Source: a bacterium
GTDB lineage: Bacteria > CSSED10-310 > JAFGSJ01
Length of the DNA stretch: 64,000 bases
Assembly: GCA_016934675.1 (NCBI GenBank)
Contig: JAFGSJ010000088.1
Coordinates: 1-64,000 of the forward strand
Direction: 5' to 3'
Within the stretch, counting starts at the first letter, position 1. Each line of letters begins with the position of its first letter. Positions 55,276 through 64,000 of the stretch are shown piece after piece. The position numbers and the translations under genes are program-made. Under the pieces are notes generated by a model. The model did no database searches, had not been told where the DNA came from, and worked only from the letters and a program-made list of their open reading frames with translations.

Positions 55276-56550
55276 ATGTTTGTGCGAATTCAGGCAGAAT
55301 ACACCTGGAATCGTGTGGGCCGTACGATTTACTCCGATTTAGCCGGACTGATTGAAATTCATGAGAAAATAGTGTATTTTCCATACAGAATATCCATTGC
55401 TAACTCGAGAAGCATGATGATCAAAAAAACTTCGAAACGTGAAGATTCAATTCGAATGGGAGAGCCCAGGATTTACTATATTGGCTTGCTCCATTTTTCC
55501 AGTGAACCGGGAGCGGAAGTCGAGCATGTCCTGAATGGATTGGGACCTTTTTACAATAGTCGGCAGGAACTGATTAAGATCAGGGCTGAACATATCAGGA
55601 TCCATGAGATTCCTGTCGATTATCAGACCAGATATAATTTGATAATCGATCGTTCTTCACATCGTCTGTCATCAGCCGTGGGCATTCTAAAGATGTTTGC
55701 GTTTCGCGGTGTTTCCATCGTCAATAACCCGCTGAGTTTCTGGTGGTTTGTCGATAACAAGGATGCAGCCTACGGCATGATGAGAGATCTTGGACTTCGT
55801 GTCCCGGTAACATATCTTTTACCCCAGCATACAACACCCTATCTTCAGGAAAAGGAATTCGTGTATCACGAATTTTTCGATTGGAACAAGATGATGAGCG
55901 ATATCGGTTTCCCTTGTTTCATTAAACCCGCAAACGGGAGAGGTGCTTTCGGATGCAATCGAGCTGAGAACATGGACAAACTCCTCCAGTTTTATAATAA
56001 TAGCGGCAGTCGGGTTATGATGGTTCAGCAGGCGATTTCGTCCCCATTTCCTTGGCATCTTCGCTGCCTATGCATCGGTCGGAAAATAACACCTATGAAA
56101 TTCGTTTTTCGGAAATACGATCTTGCAGAATATATTTATGATCGAGATTTCCTTGAACCCTCAACGGAAAAACTGGTGATCGAACAGGCCCAGATAATAA
56201 ACCGTGCTTTCGGCTACGAAATCAATACGGTTGAATTCATCATCGATCATGAAGGTATTCCTTGGGCTATCGATTTTAACAATCCAGTACCTGACGGACG
56301 CCGTGATAAACTCGGTGATGCTTATTTTTCCGATTATGTTGATGGCTTGGTTTCGCTCAGCCTCGATAAGGCTTTCCAAGATGAACCCTCTCCCTTCTTA
56401 CCACCACTGAACGAATATGCCGAAATTGCTCGGCGTCCCATTCCGCATGAGCACCGATATCTTTTAGCCCTCGAACAAGCACAGACATACTATGATTTCA
56501 AGCGGCCCATGGCCTTTCAGCATGATTTGAACAATCCTGATCAGGGCTGA
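55276..56550 (+). CDS. ATP-grasp-fold ligase-like protein
   Basis: The 424-residue product shows an ATP-grasp pattern from about 170 to 370, with glycine-rich ANGRGAFG, a nucleotide strand IKPANGRG, and the metal-binding EFIIDHEG...IDFNNP. That is the layout of RimK- or carboxylate-amine ligase-like enzymes, which join a carboxylate to an amine or thiol using ATP. The substrates are unknown. A strong AAGGAAAG precedes the ATG at 55276; the first ~60 residues look unlike the rest and alternative starts near 55414 exist. It is divergent from the REC-PilZ gene and lies just upstream of the glycosyltransferases. Confidence 0.8.
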   Translation: MFVRIQAEYTWNRVGRTIYSDLAGLIEIHEKIVYFPYRISIANSRSMMIKKTSKREDSIRMGEPRIYYIGLLHFSSEPGAEVEHVLNGLGPFYNSRQELIKIRAEHIRIHEIPVDYQTRYNLIIDRSSHRLSSAVGILKMFAFRGVSIVNNPLSFWWFVDNKDAAYGMMRDLGLRVPVTYLLPQHTTPYLQEKEFVYHEFFDWNKMMSDIGFPCFIKPANGRGAFGCNRAENMDKLLQFYNNSGSRVMMVQQAISSPFPWHLRCLCIGRKITPMKFVFRKYDLAEYIYDRDFLEPSTEKLVIEQAQIINRAFGYEINTVEFIIDHEGIPWAIDFNNPVPDGRRDKLGDAYFSDYVDGLVSLSLDKAFQDEPSPFLPPLNEYAEIARRPIPHEHRYLLALEQAQTYYDFKRPMAFQHDLNNPDQG

Positions 56551-56587
56551 TTGATCAAGCCGTTTTCTGCCATCAGGACCGGTATGC

Positions 56588-56616
56588 TTGACAAGAAGAA
56601 TGACATTGAATACATG
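56588..56616 (+). promoter_or_regulatory. Possible promoter for the glycosyltransferase operon
   Basis: TTGACA (56588-56593) is followed after 17 bases by TACATG (56611-56616); the -10 is weak. Read-through from the ATP-grasp gene is also possible. Confidence 0.35.
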
Positions 56617-56636
56617 CATAAAGTGCAAAAAAAAAG

Positions 56637-57857
56637 ATGAATCCGCGGGCCTTAAGATATAGTGAAAAGTGTATGGAATCGATGAAAATACAACTCAATT
56701 TCGTGTCTTGGATCAGATGGCTCATACAAAAGCTGATTCTGATTATCGTTCAGCTTTCGCGTTTTATCAATCGTCGCAAAATCGTGTCGAATCCCGGTAA
56801 AATCCTACTGGTCAAAACACATGCAATCGGTGATGTCCTATTGACAACTCCATCCATAGTCGCTTTACGTCATTTGTTTCCCGAAGCCCAGATTTATGCA
56901 CTTGTCGGTAATTGGTCGCGACCGGTCCTGGAATACAATCCCCATCTGACGGGATTGATCAGTTTCGATGACAGCATCCTGTTTCATTATAAGATACTAG
57001 CTATTTTTAAATTAATCAGACGCATCAAAAAGGAGAAATTCGATTGGGCCTTTATTTTTCAGCCATCAACCATGGTCCACTTGTTAATCATGTTTTCGGG
57101 TATACCGTATCGGATCGGCTTCGATAACCAGGGTAGCGGTAAAACGTTGAATAAGGCAGTAGCTTGGGACATACGCGACCATACCTACATAGCCGAAAAA
57201 TTCTTGGAATTGATCCAGGTCGTGGGTAGCAGAGAAACACGAGTAAAACTCGAGTTTTTTCTTTCGCCTCAGGATATCGAGTTTTCGAAGAATTTTTATC
57301 GGGAACACAAACGTGTCCTCGAACAGAGTGGGGCAATCATCGGTTTGTGTCCGGGCGGTGGTGTCAATCCACGGGACCGAGTCATGGCCAAATTGTGGCC
57401 GATTGATCGGTACGTTTCTCTTCTGGAACATCTCTCCAAACAGACTGAGGCCTGTTTTATCGTTTTCGGCCTGGCTGAGGACCAGATTTATCTTAAAAGA
57501 CTCATCCGCAATTGCCAACCTTTTGCTGACAGGATCATCGATGCATGTATGAAAACGACCCTCCATCAGTTGGGTGCTCTCTTTATGAAATGTGACCTGA
57601 TCATTACCAACGATTCAGCCCCGTTGCATGTGGCCGTAGCTCTCGGGGTACCGACTGTATCGATTTTCGGCCCGACGAATCATCGCGTGTTGTTACCAGC
57701 CCATACGCGACACCAAGCCATTCAAAGCACATTGAATTGCAGTCCATGCTATCATAACAGCCCCTTTCCAGGCTGTATTCATGTTCGTTGCATGGAAGAT
57801 ATCTCAGTGCAAACTGTGGTGGAGCGTACATTGTCACATCTGAGAAAGACCTCATGA
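56637..57857 (+). CDS. GT9-family glycosyltransferase (ADP-heptose:LPS heptosyltransferase-type)
   Basis: The 406-residue protein has the two-domain GT-B fold of RfaF/WaaF relatives: KILLVKTHAIGDVLLTTPSI near the N-terminus, PGGGVNPRDR and the nucleotide-sugar block TNDSAPLHVAVALGVPTVSIFGPT. It would add heptose to the lipopolysaccharide core or a similar acceptor. A hydrophobic N-terminal helix precedes the fold. The gene is the first of three coupled genes; its TGA overlaps the ATG of the next gene. Confidence 0.9.
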   Translation: MNPRALRYSEKCMESMKIQLNFVSWIRWLIQKLILIIVQLSRFINRRKIVSNPGKILLVKTHAIGDVLLTTPSIVALRHLFPEAQIYALVGNWSRPVLEYNPHLTGLISFDDSILFHYKILAIFKLIRRIKKEKFDWAFIFQPSTMVHLLIMFSGIPYRIGFDNQGSGKTLNKAVAWDIRDHTYIAEKFLELIQVVGSRETRVKLEFFLSPQDIEFSKNFYREHKRVLEQSGAIIGLCPGGGVNPRDRVMAKLWPIDRYVSLLEHLSKQTEACFIVFGLAEDQIYLKRLIRNCQPFADRIIDACMKTTLHQLGALFMKCDLIITNDSAPLHVAVALGVPTVSIFGPTNHRVLLPAHTRHQAIQSTLNCSPCYHNSPFPGCIHVRCMEDISVQTVVERTLSHLRKTS

Positions 57858-58822
57858 TCAGCGTCATTATTCCAGCATATAACGCCGAGGGCCATATCAG
57901 CCAATGCCTGAGCGCAATTGCAGCTCAATGGCAGACCTTGATTCCCCGTGAGGTCATCGTTGTCAGTGACGGTTCAACCGATCAGACAGTCTCGATTGCC
58001 CGCGAACTCGGGGCCCGTGTTTTCGAAATAGCGCATCAGGGACCTGCTGCAGCCAGAAATTTCGGGGCGGAACAGGCCCAAGGCGACATTCTCATTTTTA
58101 CCGATGCTGACTGTAGACCAGATGTCGGATGGGTCGATCACATGACCCGGCCTTTTGACGATCCTGATGTGGTCGGGGTTATGGGAAGATACAAAACCAA
58201 TCAGACCGGTTTGACGGCCCGCTTTGCCCAGGCTGAATTCGAGGACCGCTATCACCGTATGGTCAGACTTCCCCGGATCGACCTGATCGCGACATACTCC
58301 GCTGCCTTTCGACGATCGGTTTTTTTGTCGGAGGGCGGTTTTAATACTTCCTTTGCACGAGCCGATAATGAAGATGTCGAGTTTTCCTATCGTCTGGCTC
58401 GTAAAGGCCATAAACTTGTTTTTACACCGGAAGCCTGTGTGTTTCATCCTCATCCTGCCCGTTTGACCAAATATCTGAGGCAAAAATTCGGACGAGCAGC
58501 CTGGCGGATGGTTGTATATTCATTTCATCCCACCAAGGCGATCAAGGATACCTATACCCCCTTGTCACTTAAAATCCAGATAATTTTGGCTTGGCCTCTG
58601 CTGGTCCTGGCCGTGATGGCAGTTATCTGGCCCTTCTGGAGACTGTTTTTCGCTTTAACCCTCCTCTTGTTTCTGAGTACTTGTCTGCCCTTTATCAGAA
58701 ATATCTGGCATCTGAATTACCTCGTGGCGGTTGTGTCACCCCTTTTCCTTTTTCTGCGCTCACTTGCTTTTGGCTTGGGAATCGTCAGGGGACTGTACAT
58801 GGTTTGGAGAGGTAGACCATGA
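57854..58822 (+). CDS. GT2-family glycosyltransferase with membrane C-terminus
   Basis: Starting at the ATG at 57854 (ATGA overlap with the previous stop), the 322-residue product has a GT-A domain with SDGSTDQT, the metal-binding DAD in FTDADCRPD and a DNEDVEFSYRL acceptor-binding block. Two or three C-terminal membrane helices hold it to the inner membrane. It probably transfers one sugar to a lipid-linked acceptor. An earlier in-frame ATG at 57788 would overlap the upstream gene by 70 bases and is rejected. Confidence 0.92.
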   Translation: MISVIIPAYNAEGHISQCLSAIAAQWQTLIPREVIVVSDGSTDQTVSIARELGARVFEIAHQGPAAARNFGAEQAQGDILIFTDADCRPDVGWVDHMTRPFDDPDVVGVMGRYKTNQTGLTARFAQAEFEDRYHRMVRLPRIDLIATYSAAFRRSVFLSEGGFNTSFARADNEDVEFSYRLARKGHKLVFTPEACVFHPHPARLTKYLRQKFGRAAWRMVVYSFHPTKAIKDTYTPLSLKIQIILAWPLLVLAVMAVIWPFWRLFFALTLLLFLSTCLPFIRNIWHLNYLVAVVSPLFLFLRSLAFGLGIVRGLYMVWRGRP

Positions 58823-60264
58823 AGAAAATAAAGGACTCCAGCCAGATAAACAATTTTCATGCTCTCATATCCGCACTTCTTCTGACCGCGGATATCGGTT
58901 GTCTCTTTCTCAGTATGGCCCTGGCTTACGCGATTCGCTTCAAAACGACCCTCTTTACCGATTTACCCTATCATCTGATGACCCTTGAACCAGCTCAATT
59001 TTTTCCAGGTGAACTCGGTGGACCTATATCGCATGAGAAAATTTATGTTCTGACTGCTTTTATTATTGTGCCATTATGGCTTTTTTTGTTTAAATATTAT
59101 GGCCTCTATCGCGAAAAGAGGAGCGCAGATCGTATCGAAAATTGGCTTCTTATCAGCAAGACCATTACCATCGGGACCTTGGTCCTTTTGGTAGCATCAT
59201 TTTTCATTCGAGCATTCATCTATTCGCGAATTGTGGTCCTCATATTCTGGATACTCAATATCGTTTTAACGACAACTGCTCGGGTCATCATTAGGAATTA
59301 TGAAGCCCAACTGCGCAAGAAAGGTTACGATATTCGGAAAGTCATCCTCTATGGTCACAGTCCGATCGGGGATGTTCTTTACAATGATATTACCTCAATC
59401 CCGAACCTGGGCTATCGTTTTATAGGTTGGGTCGATGATGACCCACCCAGGGAACGTGAAATTCTCGGGTCCTTCCGCGAATTACCTCAACTGGTCAAGC
59501 ACCACAGTCCCCTTGATGTTTTTGTAGTCGATCCAAACATTCCACGGGCCAGAATAATGGAAGCGATTTCCGAATGTGAAGGTTTACATGCTCGGTTTAA
59601 AATTGTCTCGAATCTTTTTGATATGATGACTTCAAAGAATATAGAAACCATCAGTGGTTTTCCCGTCCTGGAATTCGGTGAGGGCGAATTTTCACCATGG
59701 AAATGCAAGTTCAAACGCATCTTTGATATTACTCTTTCAATCTTTGCCCTGATTATCCTATCACCACTTTTTTTAGCAATTATGCTCCTTATTCGCATAA
59801 CCGGGAATGGACCTATCATTTTCAAACAGACCCGGATCGGTCAAGCAGGAGTATCTTTTACCATATATAAGTTTCCCTCGATGTATCCTGATACGGATCC
59901 GTATCTCCCCTCACCTACTTCCCTGAAAGATTCGCGGATTACACCACTCGGTCGGTTTTTACGCCGGACTTCGCTCGATGAATTACCCCAATTTATTAAT
60001 GTTCTGAAGGGAGAGATGAGTATCGTCGGCCCGAGACCGGAGATGCCTTTTCTCGTCGCGCAGCAGACATCATGGCAGCGGAAGAGAATGCAGGTCAGGC
60101 CAGGCATGACCGGCGTCTGGCAAACCATGGGTCGGAGCGATTTACCGCTTCAGGACCATCTCGAATTCGACCTTTATTATCTGAGAAATCAATCTCTGTT
60201 TTATGATATCCAGATCATTTTACGCACGATTCTGGTCGTCATTTTCGGGAAAGGGGCGTATTGA
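58819..60264 (+). CDS. Polyprenyl-phosphate sugar-1-phosphate transferase (WbaP/WcaJ-type)
   Basis: The 481-residue protein has several N-terminal membrane helices, a Rossmann-like middle domain (about 165-270), and the bacterial sugar transferase domain near the C-terminus. That domain has FKRIFDITLS, the block LRRTSLDELPQFINVLKG, SIVGPRPEMPF and RPGMTGVWQ. It moves a sugar-1-phosphate from UDP-sugar to undecaprenyl phosphate, the first step of capsule, O-antigen or exopolysaccharide assembly. The motif usually read as YKFRSM is YKFPSM here. It is coupled to the GT2 gene by an ATGA overlap and ends flush with the convergent nucleotidyltransferase gene. Confidence 0.93.
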   Translation: MKKIKDSSQINNFHALISALLLTADIGCLFLSMALAYAIRFKTTLFTDLPYHLMTLEPAQFFPGELGGPISHEKIYVLTAFIIVPLWLFLFKYYGLYREKRSADRIENWLLISKTITIGTLVLLVASFFIRAFIYSRIVVLIFWILNIVLTTTARVIIRNYEAQLRKKGYDIRKVILYGHSPIGDVLYNDITSIPNLGYRFIGWVDDDPPREREILGSFRELPQLVKHHSPLDVFVVDPNIPRARIMEAISECEGLHARFKIVSNLFDMMTSKNIETISGFPVLEFGEGEFSPWKCKFKRIFDITLSIFALIILSPLFLAIMLLIRITGNGPIIFKQTRIGQAGVSFTIYKFPSMYPDTDPYLPSPTSLKDSRITPLGRFLRRTSLDELPQFINVLKGEMSIVGPRPEMPFLVAQQTSWQRKRMQVRPGMTGVWQTMGRSDLPLQDHLEFDLYYLRNQSLFYDIQIILRTILVVIFGKGAY

Positions 60265-62892
60265 TCAGGTCCTGTATTTGGGAGAGTTGAGATACTTTTC
60301 CTGGACCAGAAGCAGGGCATCGTGCCTGGAATGGAGCAGACCGTCAAGTTGAAGATCGAGGATATGAGCGATGATTTCCTGGTAGATCGGACCACGCGGA
60401 ATGCCCAGTTTTATCAGGTCTTTTCCAGAAATGAAGCAGGTTTGCCAGCGCAAATAAGTGATGTAGTGCGAAATGTGACGCTTGATTTTTTCGGTTTCAG
60501 ATTTGGCCATGAAAAACAGGACTGCTTCAAGGGCATAGGGTTTGAGCAGCCGGTAAAGTGCGCTCGGTAAGCTTTCAGGTTGGTCCTCGAGCGTTCCCAA
60601 CACGATTCTTTCCGCATTCTTCGCTTGATCGATCAGAACACGAAGCCGTTTGGGAATTTCCAGACTATGGCTGAGTTCCTGAATTTCTAAAACCGAACAA
60701 TCGTGGACAAGACCGATAAAATAGACCATCCAGCCTTCGAGCGGAGAATCGCTGTAGAGTAGATTGTACCAGAGCAGGACCTCCTGGATCCTTTTGAAGA
60801 GCGGCTTGATCCGATCGAGAATGATCCCGGGCAAAACAAAACGCAGCACATCGAATTCTTTCATCCGCAGCAATGGCTTCAAAGGTTCTACTTCCAGCAA
60901 CATCAGTTTGAGTTCGTGCATCATCCTTTTGCCTGACAGGTCTTTGATCAAATGATGCGAGACCGCCGTTTCAATGAAATGCAGGGTCTGTTTTCCGATC
61001 GTGCAATCGAAACGACTTTCAAAACGAATAGCCCGGAAAATCCTGGAGGGGTCTTCGATGAAACTCAAACCATGTAAGACCCGGATGGTTTTTTCTTTGA
61101 TGTCTCGCTGACTCCCAAAGAAATCGAGCAGATCGCCGAAAGAATGACGATTGAGACACATGGCCAGAGTATTGATCGTAAAATCCCGACGATAAAGGTC
61201 CTGCTTGAGTGAACTGATCTGGATTTTCGGCAAAGCGGCTGGTTTGGGATAAAACTCTGTCCGGGCTGTGGCAACATCGAATTTGTAACCGTCAGGACAG
61301 ATAATAACCGCCGTTTCAAACTTCTTGTGAACTTTAACGCGTGCTCCCAGAGCTGCAGCGAGCTGTCTGGTGAATTCAACGACTTCCCCCTCAATGACAA
61401 TATCGATATCAGAATTCTCTACGCGGAGAAACAGATCACGGACAAAGCCACCGACCACGTAAACATTGATCGAACATTTATCGCCTATTTCACCGATTTT
61501 GATCAGAAGTTGCAGGATTTCCTCGGAAATCCGCTCTCGCAGAAGTGAACGGATATTCTTGCGGGTCTTCACTTCAGCGACCGAATTGGTCGTGTTCTCA
61601 GGCACATTCTCATCATATATTCTGCGTAAAATATCGGTCCGGGTAATGACCCCGACCACCTTCTTTTCTTCAACAACAGGTAAAAACCGGGTGTTATTGG
61701 CAATCATCAGCTGTTGCGCAATAATGGCCAGAGCAGTATGCTCAACCGGGTAGATTTCGGTCGACATGTAATCACGAACCAGGTGGTCCGAAAGCTTATG
61801 ATAAATTGCTTTATCCACAATCTGACGTGAAATGAGTCCAACCAGATAATCGTTGTCTTCGACAGGTAAGGTATTGATAGAATACTGATTCATCAGCACC
61901 GCCGCATGGGCCAGGCTATCATCGGCGAACACCGTCCAAACTGGCGAACTCATAATATCCCGGGCAGTCAACTGGTGAGGAATGTTTTCACTCAACAATC
62001 GTAGGAGTTGCTGTCGGGCTTCAATGAGTGTCAGGTCCCTGATCGAGGCTGAAGCCGCTGAAGGATGTCCGCCTCCGCCAAAGGCCTTGGCGTAGTAACT
62101 GACATCGACATGACTGACCCGGGAGCGGGCAATAAAACTCATCCTGTCGCCTAAACGCACGATCAGAAACAAGACCGATATAGTAAACATGGCATCAAGT
62201 TTATGGGCCAGAACGGCCAGATCGCTGAAATAGTCCTCGATCGAAGCTGTGGCAATGGTGATTGCCTGACCGTTGATGACAATGTTTTCCAGACCATCGA
62301 TCAACTTATTCAATATCCTGATATGTTCGGGCGTCATATCTTTTTGAGTAAACTGGGCGATACAAGCCAGATCGGCACCCTGTTCGATCAGGAATGAAGC
62401 TGCTTGCAGGTCACGAGGCCGGGTCGAGCTGAAGATGAAATTGCCCGTGTCTTCATAGATGGCCAGGGCCATTGCCGTTGCCTCGTCCGGTGTTATGGCT
62501 ATTGCGCGTTCACGCAATAGCTCAGTAAAGAGTGTGGTCGTAGCACCGATTTCCTCGATATGCTCAAGCTTACCCGACACATCATCACTGGAAGGTGGGT
62601 GATGATCATAAATATGCAATTCCATTCGTCCCGCTTTAATGAAACTGGAGACTTCACCAAGACGGGTCAGACTTCGCGTATCGACAATGATCAATTGTTT
62701 GACTTGTGACCAGTCCACCGCTTTGATCTTCAAAAAGGGCAGTTCAAGTGGACTATGAGCCAGAAAGTCACGGACATTCTTCTCCTGAGAACCACTGAAA
62801 AGGAGCCGGGCTTTCGGATACAATTTCAAAGCCGCAATCATGGAACCGAGGCTGTCAAAATCAGCATTGATATGAGTCGTAATAATTTGCAT
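60265..62892 (-). CDS. DHH-CBS-tRNA nucleotidyltransferase fusion (CCA- or A-adding type)
   Basis: The 875-residue protein has an N-terminal DHH/DHHA1 phosphoesterase module (IYDHHPP; GGGGHPSAASA), two CBS domains (about 315-430) and a class II nucleotidyltransferase head (YVVGGFVRDLFL, SDIDIV) with the RRDFTINTLA motif and helical C-terminus. Proteins of this layout add the 3' CCA, or only the A, to tRNA; A-adding partners such as the Aquifex enzyme share it. A separate CC-adding enzyme elsewhere would decide. CBS domains suggest control by adenine nucleotides. It lies 42 bases downstream of the recombinase gene. Confidence 0.9.
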   Translation of the reverse strand: MQIITTHINADFDSLGSMIAALKLYPKARLLFSGSQEKNVRDFLAHSPLELPFLKIKAVDWSQVKQLIIVDTRSLTRLGEVSSFIKAGRMELHIYDHHPPSSDDVSGKLEHIEEIGATTTLFTELLRERAIAITPDEATAMALAIYEDTGNFIFSSTRPRDLQAASFLIEQGADLACIAQFTQKDMTPEHIRILNKLIDGLENIVINGQAITIATASIEDYFSDLAVLAHKLDAMFTISVLFLIVRLGDRMSFIARSRVSHVDVSYYAKAFGGGGHPSAASASIRDLTLIEARQQLLRLLSENIPHQLTARDIMSSPVWTVFADDSLAHAAVLMNQYSINTLPVEDNDYLVGLISRQIVDKAIYHKLSDHLVRDYMSTEIYPVEHTALAIIAQQLMIANNTRFLPVVEEKKVVGVITRTDILRRIYDENVPENTTNSVAEVKTRKNIRSLLRERISEEILQLLIKIGEIGDKCSINVYVVGGFVRDLFLRVENSDIDIVIEGEVVEFTRQLAAALGARVKVHKKFETAVIICPDGYKFDVATARTEFYPKPAALPKIQISSLKQDLYRRDFTINTLAMCLNRHSFGDLLDFFGSQRDIKEKTIRVLHGLSFIEDPSRIFRAIRFESRFDCTIGKQTLHFIETAVSHHLIKDLSGKRMMHELKLMLLEVEPLKPLLRMKEFDVLRFVLPGIILDRIKPLFKRIQEVLLWYNLLYSDSPLEGWMVYFIGLVHDCSVLEIQELSHSLEIPKRLRVLIDQAKNAERIVLGTLEDQPESLPSALYRLLKPYALEAVLFFMAKSETEKIKRHISHYITYLRWQTCFISGKDLIKLGIPRGPIYQEIIAHILDLQLDGLLHSRHDALLLVQEKYLNSPKYRT

Positions 62893-62934
62893 CGTTCAGA
62901 TACCATTGACGTAATGGTTGAGTCCCGTTATTGT

Positions 62935-63834
62935 CTACTGAAATGGATGATATTTGGCATAAATCTCTTGTAGTCTTTCTTGAGCAATATGGGTATAGAG
63001 CTCAGTCGTCGTAATATCGGCATGGCCAAGCAGCATTTGGACCGACCTCAGGTCTGCACCTCTTTCAAGCAGATGGGTCGCAAACGAATGACGTAAAATA
63101 TGTGGTGATATCTTTTTGTTGAGACCAAGGTCCCGGGCATATTTCTTGATGATTTTCCAGAAAGCTTGTCGGGTCATGGCCCGGCCCTGATGACTCAAAT
63201 AGAGATCGTCGGAGAGACGACGATTGGTCAAAAAACCGCGTGCCTCCTGAAGGTAACGATCCAACCAATCAAGAGCGTGAGCACCCAGAGGCACAATTCG
63301 CTCTTTGGCCCCTTTACCGAAGCAACGGACAAAGCCAACTTCGAGATTGACCTCGGACAGCTTGAGCGAAACAAGTTCGCTTACCCGCAAGCCTGTCGCG
63401 TACAATGTCTCGAGCATACTCTTGTCCCGGAGACCAAGTCGTGTCCCCACATCAGGCGCCGAGAGCAGACGATCGACTTCAGCAATATCGAGTACATCCG
63501 GCAGTTTCCGGGCAAGTCGAGGTGCTTCTATGGTTTCAGCAGGATCATCTGCAATAAGCCGCTCGAACTGACCGAAACGGAAAAAACTTTTGATGACAGA
63601 AATCCGTCGGGCTATGCTTCGTGCTGAAATACCCTGTTTACGCTCGGATAACAGAAACTCGAGCAAGTCTGTCTTCTTGACCTGTTCACATTCCCGGACT
63701 CCCCGCGATTCAAGAAAGACAATCAGTTTCTTCAGATCGGAATGATATGCAGAACTGGATTGAGCCGACAGGCCCTTCTCGACACGAAGATAATCCAGAT
63801 ACAACTCGATGAAATGAATCAATGAAACCATCAT
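62935..63834 (-). CDS. xerD: Tyrosine recombinase XerC/XerD
   Basis: The 299-residue protein matches XerD in length and layout: an N-terminal SAM-like DNA-binding domain (about 1-105) and a catalytic domain with Arg150, Lys174, His245-x2-Arg248, His271 and nucleophile Tyr280. It resolves chromosome dimers at dif with its partner. XerC versus XerD cannot be fixed without comparison. Its ATG overlaps the stop of dtd upstream (ATGA). It is a housekeeping gene here, not a mobile-element integrase, as no element ends are seen. Confidence 0.9.
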   Translation of the reverse strand: MMVSLIHFIELYLDYLRVEKGLSAQSSSAYHSDLKKLIVFLESRGVRECEQVKKTDLLEFLLSERKQGISARSIARRISVIKSFFRFGQFERLIADDPAETIEAPRLARKLPDVLDIAEVDRLLSAPDVGTRLGLRDKSMLETLYATGLRVSELVSLKLSEVNLEVGFVRCFGKGAKERIVPLGAHALDWLDRYLQEARGFLTNRRLSDDLYLSHQGRAMTRQAFWKIIKKYARDLGLNKKISPHILRHSFATHLLERGADLRSVQMLLGHADITTTELYTHIAQERLQEIYAKYHPFQ

Positions 63835-64000
63835 GGTGACTCGACTATCAGGGTAACAGGACCATCATTTACCAGGGCTACAGCCATCATCGCTCCAAAA
63901 ACACCTTCAGCGGTCGTGACCCCATGGGCCTGAACGGATTCGATAAAATAATGATATAATGGAATGGCCCGCCCCGGTTCCGCAGCCTTGACGAAACTGG
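63831..64000 (-). CDS. dtd: D-aminoacyl-tRNA deacylase, 3' end only
   Basis: The last 55 codons are inside the window; the 5' part lies beyond the right edge. The readable end contains [29 protein letters not shown] and a short tail, the conserved C-terminal block of DTD, which removes D-amino acids (or glycine from tRNA-Ala) from mischarged tRNA. Its TGA overlaps the xerD ATG by four bases, so the two are coupled. Confidence 0.9.
   Translation of the reverse strand, partial: SFVKAAEPGRAIPLYHYFIESVQAHGVTTAEGVFGAMMAVALVNDGPVTLIVESP

Noticed and set aside
62935..63834. Tyrosine recombinase as evidence of an integrated element
   Set aside because: Length, motifs and coupling to dtd fit housekeeping XerC/D; no att repeats, tRNA target or phage genes are present.
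1..64000. CRISPR arrays, insertion sequences or rRNA/tRNA genes
   Set aside because: No regularly spaced repeats, transposase motifs, terminal inverted repeats or RNA-gene signatures were found by eye.

Overview
The window carries about 48 protein-coding genes packed tightly on both strands. No rRNA, tRNA, CRISPR array or insertion sequence was seen. The organism is a Gram-negative (diderm) bacterium: there is a TonB-dependent receptor with a carboxypeptidase-like N-terminal domain, a heptosyltransferase-type GT9 enzyme, an LpxL/HtrB-type acyltransferase, a YafK-type L,D-transpeptidase and a SPOR protein. Eukaryotic-type Ser/Thr kinases fused to TPRs or a beta-propeller, and a DUF6677-like membrane protein, recall Acidobacteriota/Aminicenantota-type or other uncultivated deep-branching lineages. 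That placement is inference only; the sequence does not name the species. Promoters resemble ordinary sigma-70 sites (TTGACA/TATAAT) and many genes are joined by ATGA stop/start overlaps.

Layout. 1-5.1 kb: a small membrane protein, a secreted metallophosphoesterase, then rlmN and an rlmD-like gene (rRNA modification). 5.1-14.3 kb: a structured-looking 515-base gap, the primary sigma factor rpoD, and convergent to it a four-gene signalling operon (GAF-GGDEF, Cache/HAMP/HD-GYP, FecR-domain protein, methyl-accepting-type transducer). 14.4-19.9 kb: SPOR protein, NYN-domain nuclease-like protein, slipin/NfeD pair and gpsA. 20.2-24.8 kb: a 1277-residue protein joining a diguanylate cyclase to two P-loop modules and a TPR array, followed by plsC. 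24.8-27.0 kb: plsY, a site-2-type metalloprotease and a HAD hydrolase. 27.3-32.1 kb: a Ser/Thr kinase-TPR protein behind a short leader ORF, a Rho-N-like mini-protein and a Crp-type regulator.

32.3-38.4 kb: two linked envelope proteins of unknown function, an L,D-transpeptidase, a metallo-beta-lactamase-fold protein, and a PhoU-like/PiT phosphate uptake pair. 38.4-44.7 kb: topA followed by two paralogous B12-binding-type radical SAM proteins translationally coupled to an LpxL-like acyltransferase, probably a lipid-modifying module. 44.9-49.0 kb: a TPR protein and a TonB-dependent receptor with a clear promoter and intrinsic terminator. 49.2-53.6 kb: lepB, a pseudokinase-PEGA-PQQ-propeller membrane protein and three small membrane proteins in one run. 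53.7-60.3 kb: a REC-PilZ-GAF regulator, an ATP-grasp protein, and a coupled glycosyltransferase operon (GT9, GT2, undecaprenyl-phosphate sugar transferase). 60.3-64 kb: a DHH-CBS-tRNA nucleotidyltransferase fusion, a XerC/D recombinase and the 3' end of dtd.

Two themes link the genes. One is cyclic-di-GMP signalling: two GGDEF proteins with intact active and inhibitory sites, one HD-GYP phosphodiesterase and one PilZ receptor. The other is envelope building: phospholipid synthesis (gpsA, plsC, plsY), acyl transfer, polysaccharide or O-antigen assembly, and export. The most unusual items are the GGDEF-P-loop-TPR fusion, the radical SAM/acyltransferase operon, and the pseudokinase-propeller operon.
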